From Planomonospora parontospora (GTDB lineage Bacteria > Actinomycetota > Actinomycetes > Streptosporangiales > Streptosporangiaceae), in assembly GCA_014647935.1 (NCBI GenBank), contig BMQD01000007.1, forward strand, positions 186,001 through 250,000: 64,000 bases of DNA, read 5' to 3'. Under the pieces are notes generated by a model, which did not search any database, was not told where the DNA came from, and saw nothing but the letters and a program-made list of their open reading frames with translations. The position numbers and the translations under genes were made by a program. Positions 1-7,776 of this stretch are shown here, one piece after another (positions within the stretch are counted from its first letter, which is position 1; each line of letters begins with the position of its first letter).

Positions 1-1
1 C

Positions 2-1459
2 CCGGCCGGCGGGCCCTCCCTGCGGCCCGCCGGCACGACCGGCGGGCACCCCGTCCCCGTCCTCCCCGTCGCGCCCGCGCCCGCCCCCGCCCCTGCCCCG
101 GCTCCCGCCGCCGCTCCCGGGGCGGCCGGGGACCCGGCCGCAGGGCACCGGTCCTCCACCGGGCCGATGCACGTGCCCGCCGGGCACCGGGCGGCCTCCG
201 GCGGCGCTCCGGCCGTGGACGGCCCCACGGTCAAGGGCGTCGAGAAGGTGATGGACCACGTGCTGGAGGCGCGGGCCGCGGGCGGCCGCGTCCTCGTCCA
301 CCAGGCGTTCGAGGGCGGCCACTTCCTGCGCAGGCTCGACGGCGTGGAGGGCCGCCACGACCGCGAGCTCCACTTCGGCCGGCTGGTGGAGTGGGCCGCC
401 TCGGGCGAGGGCGTCGTCACGACGGAGCAGGTCGGACCGGCGCAGCTCCTGGTGCGCGCGCTCACCCCCGAGCTGGGCATCCGCTCCACCCATCCGCTGC
501 AGACCTGGGGCAACCCGACCGTGCTGGCGCACGGCCGTACCGGGTGGGTGTTCTACCAGTCCCGGCAGACCGTCGCGGTCGACGCCGCGGTGGGTCTGCC
601 GTGGGGGGAGACCGGGCAGCTGGCGATGATCGAGATCGATCTGGGGGGCGGCTTCTTCTTCCAGGAGCCCCAGCCGCGCGACCTGGGACCCTACGCCCAG
701 TGGTTCGTGAACGAGGACAACAGGGTGCGCCGGCTGGTCGACCAGGACTCGCCCAGCGGCACCGATCCGGCGCTCTCGGTCGGGGCGCCCGGCTGCACGG
801 TGGTCCTCGGGCAGTTCAGCAGCAACAAGCCGCTGTTCGCCAGTCGGCACCAGGACTTCCGGCCGTGGCAGGTGCTGTGCCTGGTCGATCCCGGCGGCGT
901 GGTCCGGCCGACGATGCGCGAGCCGGGCCGGAGCTGGCTCCACCAGGTCGTCCTGCACAACGGCAGGTGGTTCACGGCCAGCTCGGCGGGGCTGGAGGCG
1001 GACACCGCCGCCGGCCGGCCCGCGCTGGTCGCGCCGCGCCCCCCGGCCGGGGCGCTGCGCTGGGTCCCGGCGGGCGGCAGCCTCTACGCGGTCGGCGCGG
1101 ACCAGGTGAGCCCCGCCAGGGGCTGGTCGGTCAGCATCCTCGACGAGCGGTCCGGCGCGCTGCGGTTCCTGATGGGCAAGAAGTCGGCGGCCCTGGCGGG
1201 CCACCTCACCTCCCGGTACCGCTGGGAGCGCCCGCGCCTGGTGGCCGACGGCGACTCGCTCTGGCTGACCATGCTCGACGCAGGCCGGAGCAGGCTCGTG
1301 CACGTCACCCCCGAGGGGGCGCGGGAGGTCCACCGCGCGGCGGGCACGTTCGAGCCGGTCGTCCGGGTCCCCACGGGCCTGCTCTGCCTGCACCGCCCCG
1401 CCGACCCGGTCGGGGCCACCCGCGACCATCCCGCCACCCTGGTGCACCTGCCCCTCTGA
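2..1459 (+). CDS. Partial hypothetical protein, probable propeller-like C-terminal part
   Basis: The frame is open from the left edge of the window to the stop at 1457-1459, so the gene probably begins outside. The first in-window ATG (167) has no ribosome binding site, and the codons before it encode a Pro/Ala-rich linker, not a start region. After the linker come about 400 residues with repeated short strand-like segments and aromatic/Gly motifs (for example WGNPTVLAHGRTGWVFY, WRFTASSAG-like blades). This resembles the repetitive layout of a beta-propeller. No catalytic motif or membrane segment is seen. The family is not recognised with certainty. The linker plus propeller layout, and the GrpE-like gene nearby, make an Hsp70-family fusion possible, but that part is inference. 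Confidence 0.55.
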   Translation, partial: PAGGPSLRPAGTTGGHPVPVLPVAPAPAPAPAPAPAAAPGAAGDPAAGHRSSTGPMHVPAGHRAASGGAPAVDGPTVKGVEKVMDHVLEARAAGGRVLVHQAFEGGHFLRRLDGVEGRHDRELHFGRLVEWAASGEGVVTTEQVGPAQLLVRALTPELGIRSTHPLQTWGNPTVLAHGRTGWVFYQSRQTVAVDAAVGLPWGETGQLAMIEIDLGGGFFFQEPQPRDLGPYAQWFVNEDNRVRRLVDQDSPSGTDPALSVGAPGCTVVLGQFSSNKPLFASRHQDFRPWQVLCLVDPGGVVRPTMREPGRSWLHQVVLHNGRWFTASSAGLEADTAAGRPALVAPRPPAGALRWVPAGGSLYAVGADQVSPARGWSVSILDERSGALRFLMGKKSAALAGHLTSRYRWERPRLVADGDSLWLTMLDAGRSRLVHVTPEGAREVHRAAGTFEPVVRVPTGLLCLHRPADPVGATRDHPATLVHLPL

Positions 1460-1775
1460 CCCTCCACGCCTCCGCTCCGGCCTCCCCCTCCGGTACGGTC
1501 ACCCGGTTAGGTCCTTGTCACCCAAACGTTAGGGTCAGGCGAGAATCCCCAGGTCGAAGGGCATTTCCCGGCACGGTGGGGCCGTGCCGCCCGAAGACGG
1601 CTTTTCCGCGTCCGACCTGGGGGAGAGGGGCCGTTCGCGTGATCCCCGGGTGACCTACCGTGATCTCCGCAGCCGGGACGGATTTCGGTCTGCAGGTTTC
1701 CATCGCAGCAAGGCGGTTATTCATCGGTCACGAAAGGAACAAGAAGAACGAACGGATTAAAGGGGGATAAACCGG
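1460..1775. other. Intergenic region upstream of the PRC-barrel gene
   Basis: This 316-bp gap has no supported gene. It holds two direct GTTAGG repeats 22 bp apart (1506-1511 and 1528-1533), a possible stress-sigma promoter (1696-1720) and a purine-rich leader ending in a strong ribosome binding site (AAAGGGGG) before the ATG at 1776. The 22-bp spacing equals two helical turns, so the repeats could be a regulator site. Confidence 0.5.
1696..1720 (+). promoter_or_regulatory. Possible SigB-like stress promoter
   Basis: GTTT (1696-1699), a 15-bp spacer and GGTTAT (1715-1720) resemble the GTTT-N14-16-GGGTA[TC] promoters used by SigB-type factors in streptomycetes. The downstream gene belongs to a stress-associated family, which fits. 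One position of the -10 departs from the consensus, so this is only a candidate. Confidence 0.3.
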
Positions 1776-2591
1776 ATGATCACTCAGGAGCAGATCCGTA
1801 CGGTGCTCGACCAGGACGTCTACGACGCCAACGGCGAGAAGATCGGCGAGGTGAAGCACGTCTACCTGGACGACGCCACCGGCCGGCCCGAGTGGCTGTG
1901 CGTCAAGACCGGCCTGTTCGGCATGCGGGAGACCTTCGTCCCCGTCCAGGCGGCCGACGTGGTCGCCGACCACGTCGAGGTCGCCTACGACAAGGACCGG
2001 GTCAAGGCGGCCCCCAACGTGGACGTGGACGCCGGCGGCCACCTGTCGGCCGACGAGGAGCGCGAGCTGTACCGCTACTACGGCATCGACTGGGCGGACT
2101 CCTGGCGGCAGGCCAACCAGCCCGGGGAGAGCGGCTGGGCGCACAGCGGCGGTGCGCGCGAGCGCGAGCGGCTGGGCCGCGACGACGAGGCGATGACCCG
2201 GTCCGAGGAGCAGCTGACCGTCGGCACCGAGGCGCACGAGGCGGGCCGGGCCCGGCTGCGCAAGTACGTGGTCACCGAGGAGCAGCAGATCAGCGTGCCG
2301 GTGACCCGTGAGGAGGTGCGCGTCGAACGCGAGCCCATCACGGACGCCAACCGGGACGCGGCCCTGGCCGGTCCGGAGATCAGCGAGGCCGAGCACGAGG
2401 TCGTCCTGCACGAGGAGTGGCCGGTGGTGGACAAGCAGGCCGTACCGGTCGAGCGGGTGCGCCTGGGCAAGGAGCGGGTCACCGAGCAGGAGACCGTCTC
2501 CGGGCAGGTCCGCAAGGAGCGCATCGACGTCGACGGGGGCATCGACGGGGGCACCGACGGCGACATGGACGACTCCCGCCGCGCCTTCTGA
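1776..2591 (+). CDS. PRC-barrel and DUF2382 domain protein
   Basis: This 271-residue soluble protein has an N-terminal PRC-barrel domain (about residues 1-105, with DVYDANGEKIGEV and a FVPVQAA strand) and a C-terminal DUF2382 domain (about 140-255, with RLRKYVVTEEQQISVPVTRE and a repeated charged VERVRLGKERV pattern). The central region is charged. The architecture is common in actinobacteria and cyanobacteria and is often tied to general stress, but its biochemical role is unknown. The ATG at 1776 has AAAGGGGG about 9 bases upstream. The gene ends convergently to the dynamin-like operon and is separated from it by a degenerate repeat array. Confidence 0.9.
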   Translation: MITQEQIRTVLDQDVYDANGEKIGEVKHVYLDDATGRPEWLCVKTGLFGMRETFVPVQAADVVADHVEVAYDKDRVKAAPNVDVDAGGHLSADEERELYRYYGIDWADSWRQANQPGESGWAHSGGARERERLGRDDEAMTRSEEQLTVGTEAHEAGRARLRKYVVTEEQQISVPVTREEVRVEREPITDANRDAALAGPEISEAEHEVVLHEEWPVVDKQAVPVERVRLGKERVTEQETVSGQVRKERIDVDGGIDGGTDGDMDDSRRAF

Positions 2592-2668
2592 CCGCCCGTC
2601 GCCGCGTCCGCCGCGTCCGCCGCGCCCGTCCCGCGTCCCGCCGTCTCCGGGTTCACGCCCGGGGCGGC

Positions 2669-2815
2669 GGGACGTCGACTTTCCGGGACGTCGACTTTCC
2701 GGGGCACCGGCTCTCGGGATGCCTGCTCTCGGGATGCCTGCTCTCGGGACGACGGCTTTCTGAGGCACCGGCTCTCGGGAGGACGGTGCTCCGGGACGCC
2801 GCCTCCCGCGGGAGC
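2669..2815. repeat. Degenerate tandem array of 15-16 bp units
   Basis: Two perfect tandem copies of GGGACGTCGACTTTCC (2669-2684 and 2685-2700) are followed by diverged units such as GGGGCACCGGCTCTC, GGGATGCCTGCTCTC (twice) and GGGACGACGGCTTTC, giving about nine units. The array lies between the convergent 3' ends of the PRC-barrel gene and the first dynamin-like gene. Confidence 0.7.
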
Positions 2816-2841
2816 CGGGCCTTCCGGAGCGGCGGGTCATC

Positions 2842-4770
2842 TCACGGTGCGGCCGGGGACGCCTCCTGCCCGGCGCCCAGGGCGGCGACCGCGGTCGCGA
2901 GCTCCCGGCGCAGCTCCTGGCCGCGCCTGGTGAGGGTCTCGATCGCGGCGATCCGGTCCTGACCGGACTCCCGCGCCTTGCGGCGGTCGGCGGCCGAACG
3001 GGCGGAGGCGGCCTTCAGCTCGGCGCGCCTGCCCTCCAGTTCCTTGCGCCGCTTCATCAGACTCTCGTCGGCGGCCTGCTCGACGCCGACCCGCCAGGTC
3101 GCCACCATGCGCTCCAGGTCGAGCGTCATCTCCCGGGAGACCGCCGCGAACTGGTCGCGGAGCGCCCCCCGGATCGCCGCCTGGTTGCGCTGCACCTTCT
3201 CCATCGAGCGCCGTCCCATGAAGATGGCCGCCCCGATGGCCGGAGCGACCAGCAGGAAGCCGACCGGCCCGAGCAGGGACGCGGCGAAGCCGCCCAGGGA
3301 GAGCCCGATCGAGGCCGACGGCAGCACGTCCCGGACCATGTCCACCTCGCCGGGGACGTCCGCGGAGGCGTCCTTCCTTACCTGGACCTGCGAGAGGTTG
3401 GGCATGGCGCCCGGGTCGGCGGCGAACTCGACGGGGTCGAGGCCGAGGTCGCGGGCGAAGGCGTCGAGCGTCCGGCGGGCCAGGCTCTCCACGTCGTAGA
3501 CGATCTGCGACCAGGCCGCCTCCAGCGAGCGCTGCACGCTCATCGGCAGCTCCGCCATGTACCGGTCGACCTGCTCCTGCTTCTTCAGCGTGGCGATCGC
3601 GTTCTCGTACGGCTGGCGGATCTCGGCCACCCGGGCCGCCACGATCCCCGCAACCTCGCGCCCGAGGAAGGTGTTGGCCACCGCGCCCGCCCGGCGGCGG
3701 GCGGCCAGCTCGGTGAGGCCCTCCAGGTCGGCCTCGACCTGGGCGAGCCGGGCGGCCACGTCGCCCTCGTCGTCCGAGCCCGCGGCCACGTCGTCCTGCG
3801 CGGTGGTCGACAGTGAACTCAGCACCGACAGCGCGGCGGCCACCACGGTGGCGCCCCGCGCGGACTCCCTGCCCTCGGCGAAGGCGCGCAGGTGCCGCTC
3901 CAGCGCGTCCATGCCGCTGCGCGCCCGCAGCGCGTCCGCCCGCTCCAGGCGGCCCTCCCGCCGCTTGGCCTCGGCGGCCTCGGCGAGCTTGGAGCTCACC
4001 GGGATCCAGGGGGCCGACAGCAGCGGGGTGAGGTTCACCGCCCGGGCCGGGTTCTCCGCGACGGCCTCGGTGACGAAGGTCCTCAGCCGGGCCTGGTTCT
4101 CCTCCATCAGGGTCCGCCAGTTGGCGGAGTCCTCCACCTTGGTCAGCACGAACGCGATCGCCTGCACCCGCTCGGCCGCCTCGGCGAGGAACTCCAGTTC
4201 GTGCCGGAGCACGGGCTGGTCCTGGGCGCTGAGCGTGAACAGCAGCGCGTCGGCCCGCTGGAGCATGGCCACCGTCACCTGCCGGTGCCCCACGGTGAGG
4301 CTGTCCACGCCGGGCGTGTCGAGCAGCCGCAGGCCGTCCAGGAGCGGGTTGTCCAGGGTGATGTCCACGCTGACGACGTCGCGCCGCTTGCCGGCGTCAC
4401 CGCGCATCGAGGCGTAGTCGGGGATCGACTCGACGGTGATAGGGAGCTGGACGGGCCCGGCGTCGGTGCTGCGGTGCACGACGGCGGTGAGCTTGGGGCC
4501 GCGCCGCAGGGACAGGAAGCAGTTGGTGGCGACGTCGGCGTCGACCGGGACCAGGTCGGGGTGGCCGGCGAGCGTGTTGAGCAGACGGCTCTTGCCCCGC
4601 TTCTGCGCTCCGGCGACCACGATGTCGGTGCACTCGTCCTTCCAGCGGGCGGCGCAGGCGGCCAGCACCTCCGCCAGGTCCTTCCTGCCGCACCGGCCCG
4701 CCAGCGCGTGGACCTCGTTGGCGTAGCGCAGCAGCCGCGCCACGGGGCCGTTCGGGTCGGGGGTCGTCAT
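2842..4770 (-). CDS. Dynamin-like GTPase (first of a pair)
   Basis: This 642-residue bacterial dynamin-like protein probably remodels or stabilises the cytoplasmic membrane in a GTP-dependent way. The GTPase motifs are clear: P-loop GAQKRGKS (54-61), DTPG (151-154) and TKVED (210-214). Long helical segments follow. A hydrophobic hairpin (about 480-520, ASIGLSLGGFAASLLGPVGFLLV) can insert in the membrane, and a charged coiled-coil tail ends the protein. The ATG has GAAGGAGAG six bases upstream. It lies downstream of a second dynamin-like gene in the same orientation, an arrangement also seen for DynA/DynB of Streptomyces (sporulation septation) and IniA/IniC of mycobacteria. Orthology to either pair is not shown here. 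Confidence 0.88.
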   Translation of the reverse strand: MTTPDPNGPVARLLRYANEVHALAGRCGRKDLAEVLAACAARWKDECTDIVVAGAQKRGKSRLLNTLAGHPDLVPVDADVATNCFLSLRRGPKLTAVVHRSTDAGPVQLPITVESIPDYASMRGDAGKRRDVVSVDITLDNPLLDGLRLLDTPGVDSLTVGHRQVTVAMLQRADALLFTLSAQDQPVLRHELEFLAEAAERVQAIAFVLTKVEDSANWRTLMEENQARLRTFVTEAVAENPARAVNLTPLLSAPWIPVSSKLAEAAEAKRREGRLERADALRARSGMDALERHLRAFAEGRESARGATVVAAALSVLSSLSTTAQDDVAAGSDDEGDVAARLAQVEADLEGLTELAARRRAGAVANTFLGREVAGIVAARVAEIRQPYENAIATLKKQEQVDRYMAELPMSVQRSLEAAWSQIVYDVESLARRTLDAFARDLGLDPVEFAADPGAMPNLSQVQVRKDASADVPGEVDMVRDVLPSASIGLSLGGFAASLLGPVGFLLVAPAIGAAIFMGRRSMEKVQRNQAAIRGALRDQFAAVSREMTLDLERMVATWRVGVEQAADESLMKRRKELEGRRAELKAASARSAADRRKARESGQDRIAAIETLTRRGQELRRELATAVAALGAGQEASPAAP

Positions 4771-4791
4771 CGGGTCTCTCCTTCGCGGATA

Positions 4792-4811
4792 CCCCGGCCT
4801 TCAAGCCGGGG
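4792..4811 (+). mobile_element. Possible IS200/IS605-family right-end hairpin (scar)
   Basis: CCCCGGC (4792-4798), loop CTTCAA and GCCGGGG (4805-4811) are followed by AGGAAAC. This matches the terminal hairpin and AGGA tail that commonly end IS605/IS1341 (TnpB) elements in actinomycetes. No tnpB fragment is present, because the upstream side is dynamin coding sequence. It would therefore be a solo end or scar lodged in the 95-bp gap between the two dynamin-like genes. A plain attenuator hairpin is the alternative. Confidence 0.4.
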
Positions 4812-4865
4812 AGGAAACGAGGCTCCTGCGGAGCAGGTCGGGGGCGGCCGGTTCGCCGCCGGATC

Positions 4866-6743
4866 TCACGCGCCCTGGTGGCGCGCCCAGATGTCCTCGT
4901 AGGCGTCGCAGATCCGCTCCGCGGCCCGGCGCTGCCGCAGGGTGAGCGGCCGGTGGGTCAGGACGCGGAACCGGGCGCCGAGGGCGGCGGCGTAACCGGC
5001 GAGCTCGGCGTGCGGGCTGCCGGGCGGCGCGCCCAGCTGGACCGCGAGTTCGGTCCCGGTGAGCAGCAGCTCCAGCGCCCGCCGGTCGTCGGCCGGCACC
5101 ACCGGGCAGGCGCGCAGGGTCTCGACCGCGGCGGCGTCCACCCGGACCGGGGGGAGGGGGGTCCCGCCCCCGGACCGGCCCCCGGCTCCGGCACCGGATC
5201 CGGCCTGGGCGTCCAGAGCCGCGATGACCAGGTCCTCCAGGACGGTCAGCACGTCCCGGGCCCGGTGCCCGGCGGTGCGCCCCTCGTTCATCATGGCCAG
5301 GGCGCGCCAGCGCGTCGACGCGGCGGTGGCGGCGGCGGCGATCTCCTCCGGCGGCGCCCCGGCGGGCAGGCCGAGCTGCTCGGCGGGGTCGTCGTGGCGG
5401 GCCAGGCGGAGCAGCTCGCCGGCCATCTCCTCGCCCAGCACCAGGGTGCCGCGGCCGAGCGCCTCGGCCGCGGCGAAGATGCGCAGGCCCGCCAGGGCGG
5501 CGGCGATCGGCCGGTTCTCGTCGAGCTGCGCGGCCAGCGCGTCCAGGGTTGCGCGGTCCGAGCCCAGCGCGGGCGTCCGGGCGATCCGGCGGAGCCGGGT
5601 CAGCGCGTCGAGCGCCTTCAGCTGGTCGGCGCGGCGGGCGAAGTGGGCGATGCCGGCGGCCACCGAACCCGTCGCGGCGCGGCCCGCGGAGGCGTACCCC
5701 GAGCGCTGGAGCAGCCAGGCCGTGAGCGTCGAGGGATCGGCCGCCTCGCCCCGGCGCAGCGCGTCCACCGCCGTGCGGATGCCGTACCGGTGCAGCCGCT
5801 CCACCAGGCGGTGCCGTACCCCGGCGGGGACGGGCAGGTCGGGCGCGGTGCGGAAGTCCTCCAGGTCGAGGAGGTAGTCCTCCAGGTCGTCGGGGTCCAG
5901 ACCGGCCAGGGCCGACAGGGCCGCGAACTCCTCGGCGTCCAGCGGGCGGGCCCGCGCGGTCTCGGCCAGCAGGCCGATCACCGGGACCACGTCGAAGACG
6001 GAGGTCCGCAGGTCGGCGTAACCGCCGGCGGCCAGCCGGCGGGCGGTCGGCCAGGGGTCCTCCTCGTCGCCGCGCCGGTCGATCTGACCGAGCACGGCGA
6101 GGGTGTTGACGCAGCTCAGGCCGCACGCGCCGGTCAGGCCGCGGAACTCGGCGAGGGTGGTGTCGTCGAATTTCTGCACGTAGCGCAGCACGTAGATCAT
6201 CGCCTGCGCGCGGTCGTCCTCCTCGCCGGAGCCGAACAGCATGCTGCGGGCGGCCCGCTCGTTGACCGCCGTCACCGTGTTCATGCCGGGGGTGTCGACG
6301 ATGGTGACCGTGCGCAGCGACGGCAGGTCCAGCGAGACGCGCAGGCGGCGGATCCGGGCCGTGTCCACCCCGAGGTCGGCGGGGAGCCGGTGACCGGGCA
6401 GCAGCCGGGAACGGGCCGTGGTGCCGTCGGTCAGCTCGATGGTGATGAGCCCGTCGTCGGGGCCGTACTCGTACTGGGTGACGACGAAGGTGCACTCGCC
6501 CGCGTCCACCGGGGCGACCGGAAGTCCCAGCAGCGCGTTGACCAGCGTGGACTTCCCGCTGCTCACCGCGCCCGCCACCGCGACCCGCAGCGGCGCGTCG
6601 AGGCCGGCGCGCACCTGCGCCACCCGCTCGCGCAGCTCCGCCCCGGCGAGCCTGGCCGCGGTGGTGTCGCACAGGCGGCGCAGCAGGTCCGCGGGGGAGG
6701 CGGGAGCGGCGGGGGAGGCGGGGGGAGCGGAGGAGGCCGTCAC
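4866..6743 (-). CDS. Dynamin-like GTPase (second of a pair)
   Basis: This 625-residue dynamin-family GTPase has P-loop GAVSSGKS (58-65), a switch region CTFVVTQYEYG (84-94), DTPG (150-153) and a G4-like GQIDRRGD. The C-terminal half is alpha-helical and rich in Ala, Arg and Leu, without the strong hydrophobic hairpin of its neighbour. The two may therefore form a heteromer with one membrane-inserting subunit; that is inference. The GTG start at 6743 overlaps the stop of the upstream small acidic gene by 4 bp (GTGA), which indicates translational coupling. The first dynamin-like gene follows after 95 bp. Confidence 0.88.
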   Translation of the reverse strand: MTASSAPPASPAAPASPADLLRRLCDTTAARLAGAELRERVAQVRAGLDAPLRVAVAGAVSSGKSTLVNALLGLPVAPVDAGECTFVVTQYEYGPDDGLITIELTDGTTARSRLLPGHRLPADLGVDTARIRRLRVSLDLPSLRTVTIVDTPGMNTVTAVNERAARSMLFGSGEEDDRAQAMIYVLRYVQKFDDTTLAEFRGLTGACGLSCVNTLAVLGQIDRRGDEEDPWPTARRLAAGGYADLRTSVFDVVPVIGLLAETARARPLDAEEFAALSALAGLDPDDLEDYLLDLEDFRTAPDLPVPAGVRHRLVERLHRYGIRTAVDALRRGEAADPSTLTAWLLQRSGYASAGRAATGSVAAGIAHFARRADQLKALDALTRLRRIARTPALGSDRATLDALAAQLDENRPIAAALAGLRIFAAAEALGRGTLVLGEEMAGELLRLARHDDPAEQLGLPAGAPPEEIAAAATAASTRWRALAMMNEGRTAGHRARDVLTVLEDLVIAALDAQAGSGAGAGGRSGGGTPLPPVRVDAAAVETLRACPVVPADDRRALELLLTGTELAVQLGAPPGSPHAELAGYAAALGARFRVLTHRPLTLRQRRAAERICDAYEDIWARHQGA

Positions 6744-7123
6744 ACGTCACCGCCGAAGAGCGGGTCCCAGCCGTCGTGGGAGTCGTCGTGGGGGTCGTGG
6801 CCGTCGTCCGGGTGGTGGCCGCCGGGATCGTCGGCGCCGGAGAGGTCCCAGGGGTCGTCCTCCGGCCCGGTCGCTCCGAACGGCCCGGAGCCGGCGTCGT
6901 CCGGAGCCGGATCGCCGTCTGCGCCGCCCGGCCCGAAGACGTCCGGCTCCGGCAGCAGGGACAGGTCGGCCTCCGCCGAGGAGAAGGTCTGCGTGAACAT
7001 GTCCAGGGACTCCTCCTCCGTGGGCCCCGGGACCGTCCCGAAGAGGAGTTGACGCAGCTCAGCCAAGTCCTCTGACTCGTTTCCGGATGATCCGGCTTCC
7101 GTATTGTTACGGTCCAATATCAT
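6740..7123 (-). CDS. Small acidic Asp/Gly-rich protein heading the dynamin operon
   Basis: This 127-residue protein has a Glu/Ser/Leu-rich first half (about 15-60) and a disordered C-terminal tail rich in Asp, Gly and His (GHHPDDGHDPHDDSHDGWDPLF). No known domain, signal peptide or membrane segment is seen. The ATG has GAGG about 8 bases upstream. It is the first gene of the dynamin operon and is coupled to the second gene by a 4-bp overlap, so it is a plausible partner or adaptor of the GTPases. The His/Asp tail could bind metal. It starts 78 bp from the divergent ECF sigma gene. Confidence 0.75.
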   Translation of the reverse strand: MILDRNNTEAGSSGNESEDLAELRQLLFGTVPGPTEEESLDMFTQTFSSAEADLSLLPEPDVFGPGGADGDPAPDDAGSGPFGATGPEDDPWDLSGADDPGGHHPDDGHDPHDDSHDGWDPLFGGDV

Positions 7124-7201
7124 GGCTTGCTACCTCATACCCGGACGATCGTGCGGCGTGCTGTCATGGGGTGGTTTCCATCTCGGGAGAAAGCGTGACC
7201 G

Positions 7202-7750
7202 ATGACGAGCGGGTCCCTGAGCAGGGTCGTCGAGGACGAAGGTCTTCTCCTGGCCGCGGCGCGGGCGGGTGACGAGCACGCCTTCGCCGCGCTGTGGGCG
7301 ACCGCCCAGCGCCAGGCCTTCGGGGTCTGCTACCACCTGACCGGCAACCGCGCCGACGCGCTGGACGCGCTGCAGGAGACGCAGCTGGCCGCGTGGAAGG
7401 GGCTGGACTCCTTCGCGGGCCGGGCGCCCTTCCGCGCCTGGGTCCTCGCGATCGCGCGCAACGCCGCCCACACGGTGGTCCGGCGCCGCGCTCCCGGCGG
7501 GGCGCTCTTCTCCGAGGTGGAGGAGGAGACGGTGGTCACCGGGCCGTTCGAGGACACCGTGGCCGAGCTGGCCGACCTGCGCCAGGCGCTGACCGCGCTG
7601 CCGGAGTCCCACCGGGAGGCGCTGCTGCTGTGGGCGGGCGGGCTCACCTACGAGCAGACGGCGGCCGCGCTCGCGGTGCCGCTCAACACCGTGCGGGTCT
7701 GGATCCACCGGGCCAGGAAGCGCCTGCAGACCGAGCTCGCCGGGGATTGA
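7202..7750 (+). CDS. ECF-family RNA polymerase sigma factor
   Basis: This 182-residue protein has sigma region 2 (about 18-85, with HLTGNRADALDALQETQLAAWKGLDSF) and region 4 (about 120-178, with LPESHREALLLWAGGLTYEQTAAAL and the helix NTVRVWIHRARKRL). The length is typical of short ECF factors. The ATG at 7202 has GGGAGA upstream; an earlier GTG at 7195 is out of frame. The gene is divergent from the dynamin operon across 78 bp, so it could drive that operon and itself. No anti-sigma gene is adjacent. The next gene is convergent and encodes a membrane GrpE-like protein. Confidence 0.92.
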   Translation: MTSGSLSRVVEDEGLLLAAARAGDEHAFAALWATAQRQAFGVCYHLTGNRADALDALQETQLAAWKGLDSFAGRAPFRAWVLAIARNAAHTVVRRRAPGGALFSEVEEETVVTGPFEDTVAELADLRQALTALPESHREALLLWAGGLTYEQTAAALAVPLNTVRVWIHRARKRLQTELAGD

Positions 7751-7776
7751 GGGCACCGCCGGGAACGCACGGATGC

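Noticed and set aside
4801-7052. Long overlapping open frames opposite or beside the second dynamin gene
   Set aside because: They are Arg/Pro/Ala-rich frame shadows without domains, and the dynamin frame has clear GTPase motifs.
7124-7201. ECF autoregulated promoter (GGAAAC -35) for the dynamin operon
   Set aside because: GGAAAC is present on the minus strand, but no matching -10 lies 16-17 bp downstream.
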